DNA from: Eutreptiella sp. 'Long Island Sound 2002' | Taxonomy: Eukaryota > Euglenozoa > Euglenophyceae > Eutreptiales > Eutreptiaceae | DNA: 64,000 nt | Direction: 5' to 3' | Assembly: GCA_964036045.1 (NCBI GenBank) | Contig: OZ038384.1 | Span: 41,706,704 to 41,770,703, forward strand | In this document: positions 45,144 through 55,318 of the stretch, piece after piece | How positions within the stretch are numbered: the first letter of the stretch is position 1 | Layout: the number at the start of each line of letters is the position of its first letter | The notes under the pieces: generated by a model | Databases searched by the model: none | The model's input: only the letters and a program-made list of their open reading frames with translations | Told to the model about the DNA's origin: nothing | Program-made: the position numbers and the translations under genes

Positions 45144-45716
45144 TTAATCCGAATCGCTGGTCTGCATGATGTACCAACGTCCCAGCTTCAATCGCTCCAA
45201 ACGCGATATCAACGGCTCTGAACCCATGGAAATGGGTATCCTCGGTGCTCCAGCGCTCGACAAGCCTCGCTCTGCTCTCTCATAGCACCGACTGTTGTCG
45301 CTCGAACTTGTGCTCGCCTCAAAGAACTCCCCCGTAACTTCAACGTCCCAGTACTGCCTCGGCGGCGTTGCTGGCGCCCTCCTCGGTCCACCACATTCGC
45401 GAAATCCCTGTCCATCAATACCCCGCGGCGTGTAGGCCCCGAATAGTTTGGCCGCTTCTTCGTCATCCAGTTCGGACGGGCAGAACGGGACGCTGGCTCT
45501 GGCCCTGTTGCCTTGGTCAGCCGACTCCACACTTCCTTCCTCATCCGTGACCTGCGGCGTGCACGCACCGAAAAGCTCGGCTGCCTCCTCGTCGTCCAGG
45601 TCATATAGGTAGGATGGGATGCTGCTGTCGGCGTTGCTGGACACGCTTGCACTTGGCGTCCTTGCACTGGCGCTTGTTCTTGTGCCAACGTCGCTGCGGC
45701 TGAGACTCATTGTGCC
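45144..45716 (-). CDS. Acidic repeat protein encoded by the small LTR element
   Basis: ORF in the sense direction of the element. Met 45716 (MGTMSLSRSDVG) is preferred over the upstream ORF start at 45764. The protein is Ser/Thr/Ala-rich and contains two copies of a motif, LDDEEAAELFGACTP and LDDEEAAKLFGAYTP, about 45 residues apart. A related third segment may be VTGEFFEAS. I do not recognise a gag, protease or RT domain. It could be a divergent gag, a captured host gene fragment, or an element-specific protein. Confidence 0.45.
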   Translation of the reverse strand, partial: GTMSLSRSDVGTRTSASARTPSASVSSNADSSIPSYLYDLDDEEAAELFGACTPQVTDEEGSVESADQGNRARASVPFCPSELDDEEAAKLFGAYTPRGIDGQGFRECGGPRRAPATPPRQYWDVEVTGEFFEASTSSSDNSRCYERAERGLSSAGAPRIPISMGSEPLISRLERLKLGRWYIMQTSDSD

Positions 45717-45893
45717 CATGAGCACAAAGGAAGGACTGCATTTCCACACACAAACAGACGACACGATTGCTGTTCCTCTCTCACGGCGCTTCCATTAACC
45801 ATGGTGCTCACCGCTCGATTTCCAGCACCATGTCGTCACGCTCGTATGTGGCAAGGTGGGCTGCATGCTTGACACAGCCGGAATGAACCTTTC

Positions 45894-46524
45894 TGTAGCA
45901 GGTACGGGTTCTCACGCTACGCTGGGATCCACGTGGTAGTGTTGGCCGCACACTCTTCGATGCTTGCCCTACTCTACCTTCCGGTCTCTTTGGTTTTTGA
46001 CTACGGATCCTGGATTCCAGCTTTCATTCCTTGATTCTGGTTCCTTGGCTCCATGTTCCTCACGAGGATTTTTGCAAAAAAAACCGTGATCTCAAAATCC
46101 AAAAGTTGATACCCTCCTTGCAGCGTAGCATGATACCCAGACCATAGTGGACGCAATCAACATCCGAACATCGAACTCCATTGTTGCTCGCTGTTGCAGC
46201 ATGTTCTTGTTGTTGTCCACAGCGACGAAAAGTTCATGGACCCTTGCCGGGTCTGCAGTCTTGCGGTCACATTCCTAAGGCAAAGCAAATGTGACCGCAA
46301 CAAAATTTTATACTATAATCGATAATCAGAACTCCAAAAACATGCAAAGTCAGAATCTAATCTACAGTTCTTAACATGTAATCAATGCCCAGACGCCTTG
46401 CTTCCGCGACGCCCGCGGATCTCCTGCGACTTGCGCTAATATAATAAAAATAATCCTGACTTTTTTTTGATAGCTGTGGGGCTTGGATGGCGAAGACGGT
46501 TCATCGTACACCGGACCGGCTTTA
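45894..46524 (-). repeat. 5' LTR of the small LTR element
   Basis: 631-bp direct repeat of 44293-44923, about 95% identical by eye. The final dinucleotide is TA on the plus strand at 46523-46524, where the partner has CA. Confidence 0.88.
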
Positions 46525-46560
46525 CCCCTTTGACTTGTGTCAGACGAAAGCAATAGGGAT

Positions 46561-48395
46561 GTGTAGGTTTTGTGGCGAAGCCGTAGGGTTACAATTCGCC
46601 CAATCGATGACTATTGCATGACTATTGCATACAGGTCGCAGCAAGTATCAAAAGGAAGCAGTGCACCACTTAATCAAAGAACAAGTGGAGAAACTGCGCA
46701 ATGACACCGATAAACAATACCAGGTGGAAGAAGCGGAGAATATCATCGGAAATTATGTGATGGATAACGTGGAGGTTATGGAGGCTGCTCAGACCCAGTC
46801 TGTCAAGGAGGCGGTGAGACATCACGTGCGAAAGGAGGTTTGGATGGAAGATTTTGGGCGCGTGTATCTACGGCACACCCAGGCACACCAAACGACCGTG
46901 TCAATGTCCCAGGACGAGGCACGCCTCTCAGGTGTGCCTATACCAGAATCGGGGAAGGCTGGTGTCCAACATGGTGTTCAATATGCAACATGACCAATAC
47001 GCCGAGATGGGCGTGGATGGAAGGTGGACCTACGAGGAGAACATACGGTTCATCGAAAAGCAAGTGGAAGGAGACAGGGAGAAGACAAAGCAGATCAAAG
47101 CAAAGCATAAGACGGAACAAGAAAAGACGAAGGTGGAAGACACAAAGGCGGAAGTAGGACTAACAAAAGCAAAGACGGCACAGGTCGAAATACAAGAAAA
47201 GACAAAGCAGCTCCAGAAACAAAAAAACGCGGAGACGGCGCAGGTCGAAATACAAGAAGAGACAAAGCAGCTCGAGATAGAGCACAGGATTGAACAAGCG
47301 AAGGCACGTTCGACCACGGAAAGTAGACTCAGTTCACTAAGGCGGCCAGGCAAAAGACAAAAGACAAGGACTTTATTCGACATCATCAACAACGATTCCC
47401 ATTGCGAATTTCAAGGTTATCTAAATGTCACGACGGCCGTCATCGGTGGTACGTCTATAAGGGAAAAGGGGGCCATCGAGAACGCCTGTGAAAGACTCGA
47501 AGCAGCTGCGCAAGAAAGTGAACACCCCTGCTATGTTCGAAAAGGATGTGAAAAGACCGGGCAGGTGCCGTTGGTGTACTCACCGGCCAGCAGTCAACAA
47601 TGGGATGACCTCATTGGACACCTAAAAAATGTACTAGAAAATGACAGGAAGGATGAGATTTCCACATCTAGTCCGACCACAGCATGCGGGTGGGTGCCCG
47701 AACATTCTTACACATTCGAGGATTTGCGGTCCAGATTGAAGGATCTATGCACCGGAAAGAAGGAAGGAAATACGTCCACTTTTCGACGCTGATTGATGCC
47801 ATTGCGACGGATACCACCGAATTCGACGAGGTATGTGCTCACCGTGTACAGTGTTGCCTTGTTACAATGCGTATCGTCGATCGATGTGTTAGTGTTTCTA
47901 CGCGCATGTGACCCTCTGATGTGTTATTGTTTGCCTTTTTGTCGTTTTGTCTACCACTCCACCCACCACCATCACAATTTGCAAATCATGCAGAAGAAAT
48001 ATTATAACGTATCGAAGCTGGCGTCGGGTTCGATGCACCCGGGGTTTTTCACAACGAGGAACCTGATGTGTACATTCGAAAAAGAAAATGAGGTGCTGAC
48101 CGACCTCATCGGTAACACCACTTATTTGGTAAAGAAGTTTATCGGGCACGAAGAATTAAGAAATTGTATGTTACGAATCCCAGAAAACGTCAAAAACAAC
48201 AACAACTCTCCCACGTGTCGATTCACAAAAGAGCTGATTCCTGTCGCGCAGTGTGTACATGCTTTTATTTGTGCACTGCATCTGATGTCCCAGAAGAACG
48301 CAGAGATGGAAGTCAAAGGCCTCGAGTTGCATAGATATAATGAATGTGATGCACCGGATCGTGGCGTCTTCTTCGACGCGCATACGACCCAGTCA
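46561..48395 (+). pseudogene. Unrecognised multi-exon gene with coiled-coil, frame-broken
   Basis: Four open blocks read in one direction: ~46634-46960 (acceptor 'gcatacag' just before), ~46960-47775, ~47760-47830, and 47994-48395. GTATGTG at 47831 and CATGCAG at 47993 define a clear 163-bp phase-0 intron joining TTEFDE to KKYYNV. The second block has a long Lys/Glu/Gln coiled-coil with an internal repeat (AQVEIQEKTKQL / AQVEIQEETKQL). It is followed by a compact part (FDIINNDSHCEFQGYL). The junctions near 46960 and 47765 need a frameshift or unseen introns. A Cys pair (MCRFCGE) opens a short ORF at 46559. I cannot assign a family. Confidence 0.4.
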
Positions 48396-48465
48396 GCCAC
48401 TCACGCGAATGGTGTATACAATAGCCACACACGGGCAACAAACAACAGACACACCAACCCACCAC

Positions 48466-48564
48466 CCCATCGCCAATGCTCTGTTGGTGGTGATACCCAT
48501 CATTATACTACTGGCGGGGGTCGTTGTCGGGTTGAACCGTATATGGCACGAATACATACGTAAT
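48466..48564 (+). CDS. Possible membrane-anchor exon
   Basis: An open frame encodes ALLVVIPIIILLAGVVVG followed by basic residues, a convincing single transmembrane helix. It lies downstream of the coiled-coil gene, and a 'aatttcag' acceptor follows at ~48560. It may be a terminal exon of that gene. The joining is not resolved. Confidence 0.3.
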
Positions 48565-48907
48565 TTCAGATGCACTATTTGTCGATTATCGTACTCTTTA
48601 TCTTATAGCCACTCCCGCCGGCTACATACCGTGAATGCCTGCCCGGTATGGTAGATTTGATTTTTACCCCTACCAAGACCCCCTCGAGCACAGGTGTACA
48701 CAGTTCTTCTATCTCCTCGAGTAAAGATTTCGCATTTTGTTCTCTGAATTGTTCAAGGAACCGGATACCTTTGGTATGGTAGGGTTGGGGCACCGGGTGG
48801 TGGGGATAAACCACAAATTAAACATTTTTTTTGCAACCCTCTTATGTGCGTACGTTTCGTTTCATTGACTATCCATTTGATGTGTAGAAATAAGCAGGTG
48901 GACATAT

Positions 48908-49387
48908 ATGGCAGACAAGTGGGATGTTTTCGTGACCCTGTTGAGTTACATACCACAGGACTCCAATTTTGACTGTGCTGTTCATAATATCTACAAAAGC
49001 TGGCATTGCAAACAGCAAGGGAGTGTACTACGGGAACTTCCCCGATCTGCGCGTTTCATCACAGAGAGTATCATACGATGCCATATTGAGGCTCTGACCG
49101 GACACTGCTTTCCCAAGGTGCGTCCTAATTGGCTGCGCAACCCCGTCACTGGCCGCAACTTGGAGCTGGATATGAACTGTCATGAATTGTCTCTCGCACT
49201 GGAGTATGATGGGGCACACCACTATCACTTCACACCACATTTCCACAAGACGCACACAGCATTCCTGCAACAGCAACGGCTCGATCGCCAGAAGGAACAT
49301 ATGTGAGCGGCAAATGGAGTCCGTCTCATCCGTATTCCATACAGTGTCTTCGAAAGTGTACAATTGACAGATGCAATGTACATATCC
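48908..49387 (+). pseudogene. PD-(D/E)XK nuclease-like protein with in-frame TGA
   Basis: ORF from ATG 48908. It contains a conserved Glu (ITESIIRC), KVRPNWLRNPVTGRNLELD, then LALEYDGAHHYHF and FLQQQRLDRQKEHM. This matches the order of the Vsr/DUF-type endonuclease-like family common in giant viruses and algal genomes (RP.WL.N..TG..LELD ... EY.G.QHY ... D..K...C...G..LI.IPY). The frame meets TGA at 49304-49306 exactly where the family has its Cys, then continues AANGVRLIRIPYSVFE to TGA at 49387, completing the domain. One nonsense change therefore separates it from an intact domain. Host target and activity are unknown. The upstream start may include another exon. Confidence 0.6.
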
Positions 49388-50730
49388 TGATGTGTTGTTG
49401 TACATACTTTCGTTTTGTTCTTCAGAGTGGCAAGGATCCTGGAACGCTTTGTTCCATGAGGATGCCCTTGTGAGCGTAGTGCTTTGTCTGCGTGCTTGCT
49501 TGTGCGTGTCCGCCGCAGCGTCCCGTGGCCAGGCCCCCATGGGAACGCGTCAGTATACCCAACACGTTCGCTCCTCCCGTTGGGAGTCTTCTTTGGGCGA
49601 CCCCTGCAGGAGTATTGGCTCCCCCCAGAGGTACACTTCCCCCTCACGGAGGAAAGCAACACTGGGGATCATCACAATACCACCTGGCCGCTTATCTTGT
49701 ATGCAGCCCAATGGTCGGTGAGTAATATTGCCCCAGCTTCCCACCACACACGAATCTGCATGATGTGGTACCAAGAATGCGCCCACACGCTGGACTATGT
49801 ACACATGGGGTCGGATCAGTTCGGGCTGCCCCCCCCCATACGACCACCCCAACTGCACATCACCCGAACACGCCGGCCTACGTGAACAAATTCGGTCCCT
49901 TTGGAACTCGCAGCTAAGGCCCCTTACTCGTAACCCCCTCTGCACCTATGATTTTAGCAGCTGTTTTTTCCCAAAATTCAGAAAGTCACAAAAAAGGGGT
50001 TTTTCGCGAGAAATGACCTATTTATTTTTGGTTTCTACGGCCCCCAAAATAGGGGGGGGGTCCTCCTACCCAAATTTTGTCCAAAAATATCAAAAACCCT
50101 GAAATTTGGCCTATTTTGGGGTATTTTTGCCTGCTCTGGGCTGGTCCCGCAAAACAGTGCTGCACACCAGTGTACCTGCCTATAGAGGATTTTCGACAGA
50201 AATTCCAATTTTCTTTGGATTCTCTGGCCCCAAAATAGGGATGGGGGGGTTCCTCCCACCCGAGCTTTCTCCCAAACCATCAAAAACCCTGGAATTCGGC
50301 CTATTTTGGAGTATTTTTGTCTGCTCTGGGGTGGTGCAGCAGAACAGTGCTGCACACCAGTGTACCTATGTTTTCTGACCTCCCAAGGGCGGTGAGCACT
50401 CTTGTGCTAACAGCTAGACTTAATCAGTGCGTACCAGGACAGGTTCAGGACTCCGGTAGAGCTCCAGCTTTAGAGAGTGTATTACCACCCTCCGTCAATC
50501 GGGATCGGTTTTCCAAACACTTGCACATCCGCTACTTTTGGAGTCCAGCCCCTGCCTGGGTTGTGCCCTGCACACCCATACTTGTGATTCCCCGCGTGAG
50601 TGAGTGCCTTGTGGACCACACGTCGCATGGGACATGCCCTAATGCAATGACCTTCGGGGAGCCAATGATCAACAGTGGCTGGCCATTCGAGGGGGGACAG
50701 ACAAGCAAGGTGCTGTGAAGCAAGGTGAGT
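49388..50730. other. Region without confident gene; contains a 190-bp duplication
   Basis: Several overlapping ORFs of 100-135 aa, none recognisable. From ~50039 and ~50228 an approximately 190-bp block is repeated with ~80% similarity (landmarks 'ggcccccaaaatagg' and 'cagtgctgcacaccagtgt'). Confidence 0.5.
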
Positions 50731-51645
50731 TCACCCTCCTTGAGGACAAGCGTGCCCACAGTTAGGACCCCTAACTGGTTCACACCCATGGATTTCTACT
50801 CTTCTTGACGGTGTTACAATACCCCTAGGTGTGCTACGTTTGTCTGTGTGTGTCTGACTTCCTTCCTGGTCGTGGCCTCGGCGAACGGTCTTCACTGATG
50901 TCGGACGCGACCTTATAGCGAAGGCGCTGCCGTGCATGTCGCTGCGCCTTGAAGGGCGTGATGCTGCCGTCGTTGAGGCTGACAGCAGCGTTGACATTGG
51001 TGCTGCAAAGCTGGATGACCGCACTGACGATAGCGCCGCTGACAGCGGCGTTGACAAGCTGGTTGGCGGCGTGGTCGACAGTGTCGCTGAAGACGGGAGC
51101 GGCGCTGCAAAACTTGATGACAAAGCTTTTGATGGCGCCGCAAAACTCGGATGAGTGCTGGGAAGGCCGCGTTGGTGTTGATGAGGGCTGTAGAGAGGAC
51201 GCGCAAGCAAAACAGGCACCAGCACAACCTCCGGGACGGCAAAGCGCTCCAGGATCAGTAGTGCAACCCGATCACCACGATAGATCGTAAGGTCCTCAGC
51301 CGCATGGTTGAGGAGCACCACAGCCAAGTTTCCATGATACCCAGGACCAACAACGGAGCTTCCCACTTGCAGATGGTGTTTTGTGGCAAGCCCAGAACGT
51401 GGCCCAATGGGGGCGTATGTACCCTTGCGCCAACAGAAAGATGATGCCTCCACGCCATGCCACTCAGAGAGGCAATACGCCCGTAGTCCCCCCCACGAAC
51501 AACCACAGTAATGTCGGTCCTGATCAAGCTTTTGCCGTATGCGGGAACCACTTGATGGTGTGCAGAGAACAACACATAGGCAAGATGAACAGTGCGGCAA
51601 AGTAGCCCTATCAGTCAGTCGCCGCACAAGCAGTCCGGCGGCCAC
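50731..51645 (-). pseudogene. dUTPase-like protein, disrupted, with low-complexity tail
   Basis: Minus-strand frame with KGTYAPIGPRSGLATKHH (dUTPase motif 2, PRSGLA), QVGSSVVGPGYHGN (motif 3 position) and LTIYRGDRVALLILER (motif 4, GDR-A-L-I). In functional enzymes motif 3 carries the catalytic Asp (G-V-I-D-x-D-Y-R-G); here that position reads V-V-G-P, so catalysis is unlikely. An overlapping frame just upstream encodes TDITVVVRGGDYGRIA and SGMAWRHHLSVG, a second motif-2/3-like segment, implying an internal duplication with a frameshift. After ~residue 150 the frame is Ser/Ala/Pro/Thr-rich and probably not conserved. dUTPases occur in many viruses and retroelements; origin here is unknown. 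Confidence 0.55.
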
Positions 51646-52508
51646 GGAACCAGGCAGCTCCTTGGGCAGTGGACCATGACGAGAACTTTGTCGTCCTGTA
51701 ACCTTGCATGCTAATCATCGAATCCTGCAAAATATAATAGTTTTCTAACACCAAATCCGCAACCCCAATAAGCAAACCACACCAGAACTTGAATTTCAGC
51801 ACTCAGTTTGACGACAAATATGTTCATCACATGTGGTGTCCAGCAACAATGAAAGACGAGCATGTAATATACACATTATAATGATAACGTAGGAATCGAA
51901 TAACAATGCATTCAATCACATCTGAATATTCTACAGCGTTACGTATGCGATTGTGCTACAGCGGGACTGCTGTGTGCGCACGCTGTGTGTGGTCTGCTTG
52001 TGTGCTCCTGTCTCATGCTTATGTGTGCCCATTGTGTAGATTATCCTCCTGCCACACCACATAGCTGCGCACCATCGTTCCAGGAGAGGGGCCCGGGCAG
52101 TGGCTTCGTTGACCAGGATTCCGTAGGTTCGCGTCCAAAGGCGGAGTTCAGAGAGTCCAAGTGCTTGATGCAGGGAGAGCACCAACTGCATGTACCGGTA
52201 GGGACACGATTGTTGCTACCCGAGTACCCGATGCATCCGCTCAACCCTTTCACCCAAGTGTAGGACCAGGCGGCATAAATGCAGGGCCCCGGGGGCCATA
52301 GGCTGCACGCATCGCAAAAGGCGCAGGTAGTACGGTGCGCGAGGGTGAGCCAAGGCGGACCGATGGCAAAAGCCAGCGACACATATTTGTTGAGAATCAC
52401 GACGAGTCCCCTAGTTGCCTATTCCTATTGAAGGAACGCACACATAAGGAACAAGAGCCCGCGGAGCTTGAGGAGATATCTCTGTACCGACTCTAATCCA
52501 AACAGAGT
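51646..52508. other. Region without confident gene
   Basis: About 860 bp. Overlapping minus-strand ORFs (52400-52041 and 52191-51931) in different frames hint at a decayed coding sequence, but I cannot name a family. Confidence 0.35.
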
Positions 52509-53297
52509 TCAATGACAAAGGATGTAATGCTCCATGTTGAAGGATCGGACCAACATATGGCATTTGTGGGCTACTTTCAATTCCAATGTCTGAGCATACG
52601 CTCCCTCAAGTTGATTGGACGGGTGACGGGTAGACATGAGTCGAAGGTACTCAGCAAAAAATTCATCTACGGCCACGGCGCGAGTGTGGAACTCACGCAA
52701 GTCGGCCATGGCTAGCGTATGAGAACGAAGCAAGGAGCGACGAAGTAATCCTTCACGGGCTTCCACGGAATCCAACAAAATACCTTGGAATCTCGCATCC
52801 CGGATGGACATTGTAGTTTCACGCAACAACCGTTCATGATAATCCAAAATGGGTGTAAGAGATAGGGAGTACTCGCGTTGAGTGGAATCCCGCATTGTAC
52901 TTTCACTAAAAATCAGGGAAGTCACTTGAAAGTCGCATAGCAATAGGCCACAGCGCAAGCTATTTTCATGGCCACATATCGCGAGGAAAGCTTGATGAGC
53001 GCTTCGTCCAAGCGAATCACAAATGGGTCCAGCCTCGGCTAGGATGCGTTGGCGCTGATCCCTCTCCATGGCGGAGACAATTTCAATGTATTCCGTAAGG
53101 TGGTGACGATCCATAGCACACTTCTCCAAATCCACACGTGATTGGCGCTCGAGCATACGAATTTTGTTGAGTCCCCCGGCAATTGCTGATCGGCCCCACT
53201 CCTCATCTTGTAATAGAGCAAAGGAAAGGCAGATGAGGTGGGGAAGGCAAGTAGGCGGGAACGTTGACGTAGGCTCGAAATCAGCGTCGTCCGCCAT
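52509..53297 (-). CDS. Unrecognised 262-aa mostly helical protein
   Basis: ATG 53297 (MADDADFEPT) to stop at 52509. Predominantly alpha-helical by composition: repeated Leu/Arg/Glu patterns such as LERQSRVDLEKCAMDRHHLTE and EAREGLLRRSLLRSHTL. No membrane segment or zinc motif. Start choice: the upstream ORF ends in TGA only 3 bp before this ATG and in the same frame. The two may therefore be one 479-codon ORF broken by TGA at 53303-53301, or a compact bicistronic pair. I do not recognise a family; a structural protein of an unidentified mobile element is possible. Confidence 0.4.
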   Translation of the reverse strand: MADDADFEPTSTFPPTCLPHLICLSFALLQDEEWGRSAIAGGLNKIRMLERQSRVDLEKCAMDRHHLTEYIEIVSAMERDQRQRILAEAGPICDSLGRSAHQAFLAICGHENSLRCGLLLCDFQVTSLIFSESTMRDSTQREYSLSLTPILDYHERLLRETTMSIRDARFQGILLDSVEAREGLLRRSLLRSHTLAMADLREFHTRAVAVDEFFAEYLRLMSTRHPSNQLEGAYAQTLELKVAHKCHMLVRSFNMEHYILCH

Positions 53298-53300
53298 AGC

Positions 53301-53945
53301 TCAGGTAGAAGTGTCGCCACTATCCGCGGGTGCAAGGCTCGGCAGAGTTGGGAGTGAAATACGTTGTACATTTTTGTCACTACGACAACGATGCGAATTT
53401 TGCGGTGTTGGATAGGGATCAAAAGACAATGTAGGGGCACAAGCAACGGGATTAAAAAGGGAGGTATGCGGGGAACAGGTGACGTAATGCATGAGGTAAT
53501 CCGCGAGTAATTGGGGAAACTTCTTTTTGGCCACCAAAAAATCGAACCTCCGGGGCAGGGAGAAAGATGCACGAGTGGGAAGTGGTTTAGCGGTTGAAGA
53601 GGCGGAAACACTAGGTGGGCGTGAAGGGGAGAAGGGCGTCAATGGCGGAGAAAGAAGGTCATGCGGAGAGTGCGAAGGGGATATGACGTTGAAGAGGCAA
53701 TCTTGCCCATTCAAAACGGATAAAGTATATTGCAAGGATTGGTGTTGTGGTAGAGAAAACGTGAGGGCATCGGTAAGGACGGCGGATGTGTACAGGGCGT
53801 GCACGAAGAGGTTAGTGTAGGAGGAAAGTGGATTTGCAATGGGCGTAGATGTAGGGCGATATGCGTTCATGACAGTGGTGTAGGTGATGGGTAAAAAAGG
53901 AAGATTTCCACGGAAATCAAACCAAATTGGGAGAGGTTGAAGCAC
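53301..53945 (-). CDS. Unrecognised Pro/Ser-rich 214-aa ORF upstream of 52509-53297
   Basis: Open from 53945. The N-terminal half is hydrophobic/aromatic (PIWFDFRGNLPFLPITYTTV), the middle is Pro/Ser-rich, and a basic patch (RRFDFLVAKKKFPQLL) follows. It ends SGDTST then TGA, then GCT, then ATG of the next ORF in the same reading frame. Function unknown. Confidence 0.35.
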   Translation of the reverse strand: MLQPLPIWFDFRGNLPFLPITYTTVMNAYRPTSTPIANPLSSYTNLFVHALYTSAVLTDALTFSLPQHQSLQYTLSVLNGQDCLFNVISPSHSPHDLLSPPLTPFSPSRPPSVSASSTAKPLPTRASFSLPRRFDFLVAKKKFPQLLADYLMHYVTCSPHTSLFNPVACAPTLSFDPYPTPQNSHRCRSDKNVQRISLPTLPSLAPADSGDTST

Positions 53946-54303
53946 GGGTACCCAAGCCGTACGGCAAACCTTTGCTAAAAATTCAACCAGGCCAGAAGTG
54001 TTGTTTTTTTTGCTCTGTGGCTCCCAGCTATCCGGGTGGGGCCCCCCGGGTCACGTAAGCGTTGACGTGCTTTCGGGAATGTCACATGTCAAATCAGTAC
54101 AACCAGAAATATTCTACAATAGGTGAAGAAAAAATAGTAAAATAATCACGACAAGTGGATTGTTGGGTACGTTGAATGCACAGAGTCTTATTGTAGGCAA
54201 TGAATGCACATTTGCTTATTGTAAGCGGGAGGGCTGTGGTACAGCAGCACTGAATTTCCTGGCTCATTGGGTTGAGAGGTGAAAATTCGTCATGTGGTGT
54301 TTT

Positions 54304-55158
54304 TCATGTTTTTTTCAAAAATAGATCATGGTCGTTGTTTTTATCAAGATGGATACGAGAACGGCCAACTGCTATGCACTCGGTGTAGTCTGGGGCTTTT
54401 TTTTTCAAACTTGGTAACTGGGACGGGCGCTGGTGCGAGGTAGCCGCGCCCGGAGTGTAGTCCTCTAGCCTGTTCGCTGGCGGCGTTGTTGCTTCAATGG
54501 AAGTAGGCACCACACATTCATGGTCGTTGTTTTTATCATGATGAACAGGAAAACAGTCAACTGCTCTGCACTCAGTGTAGTCTGGGGCTTCTGTTTTCAA
54601 ACAAGCTGGAGGAAAGGGCGGTGATGAGACCTGATTGAATTGTTTTGACCGGGTTGACCAGGACCTCTTTGCTGCAGGCGAAGGGTCAGCTTGGTCCGCG
54701 GAGGTTGTTGCCCGCTGGTGCGGGGACGCCACATGGTCTGGGTCTTCGCCGTCACCGGTTGCGGCCTGTGGAGGAGAAAGGTTTTGTAAAGGAAAGCCCA
54801 GATTTTCAGCTGGGCTGGTTAACAGGGCGTTTGTCGTTTTAGTAGTACGGAAAGATGGCGGGGCGTGCTTAGGGACGTGGGGTGTTTCAAAACTTTGCTG
54901 CGGCATTAACCTTTTATGGTGGACAACTGATGGTGCAAAAAAACTTGAAACATCTGCCGGCGAAGGAGAGGTCTCGGTTATGGCGCGGATTCTAAGAAGT
55001 TCTTTGATAGTGGAAGTCATCTGGAGGTTGGAAAGTGCGATGTTTTCGAAAATTGATAGAGATCGTGACAATGGGTCATCAGAACGTCTGTCGATGCGTA
55101 CAGTTTTATCTGTATTTAATTCAACACGGAAATCTGATTTCCTGTTACCGTTAGTCAT
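54304..55158 (-). CDS. Unrecognised 284-aa ORF with internal duplicated motif
   Basis: ATG 55158 (MTNGNRKSDFRVELN) to stop at 54304. The C-terminal part has two copies of APDYTEC..V......H.DKNNDH about 65 residues apart, encoded by a duplicated DNA block (landmark 'tggtcgttgtttttatca' at two places). The middle is Pro/Ser-rich and disordered in character. A poly-T tract followed by AG lies near 55195 on the plus strand, on the other side of the start. It follows the zinc-finger ORF at 56107-55319 on the same strand and may belong to the same element. Confidence 0.35.
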   Translation of the reverse strand: MTNGNRKSDFRVELNTDKTVRIDRRSDDPLSRSLSIFENIALSNLQMTSTIKELLRIRAITETSPSPADVSSFFAPSVVHHKRLMPQQSFETPHVPKHAPPSFRTTKTTNALLTSPAENLGFPLQNLSPPQAATGDGEDPDHVASPHQRATTSADQADPSPAAKRSWSTRSKQFNQVSSPPFPPACLKTEAPDYTECRAVDCFPVHHDKNNDHECVVPTSIEATTPPANRLEDYTPGAATSHQRPSQLPSLKKKAPDYTECIAVGRSRIHLDKNNDHDLFLKKT

Positions 55159-55318
55159 TTGTGGTGAAAGTTCTCTCTTTGTCTATTTTTTTTTTTAGGC
55201 ATGGCGGTGTCCCGCCGAAAACACACAATCAATGCTCAACTGCGAGGTTCCTCGAAGGACTGCCCTTTATTTACATTTCCAGAAAAGCAGAGCGAATTTG
55301 GGGTGCAATGGACTGCCC

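Larger units (their letters stand above)
44293..46524 (-). mobile_element. Non-autonomous LTR retrotransposon, 2,232 bp, CCCC target duplication
   Basis: Two 631-bp direct repeats (44293-44923 and 45894-46524) with TG...CA-type ends surround a 970-bp interior. CCCC lies on both sides (44289-44292 and 46525-46528), and the minisatellite is continuous across the insertion. Read on the minus strand, GAGGGGCAGG directly precedes TGAAGCC at 44923, a good polypurine tract, so the element is oriented minus with its 5' LTR at 45894-46524. No RT, integrase or protease is present. The interior encodes only one ~190-aa ORF in the element's sense direction. Confidence 0.88.

Noticed and set aside
51931-52400. 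Decayed integrase or RT fragment
   Set aside because: Two overlapping minus-strand frames look like a broken coding sequence, but no motif is clear enough to name a family.
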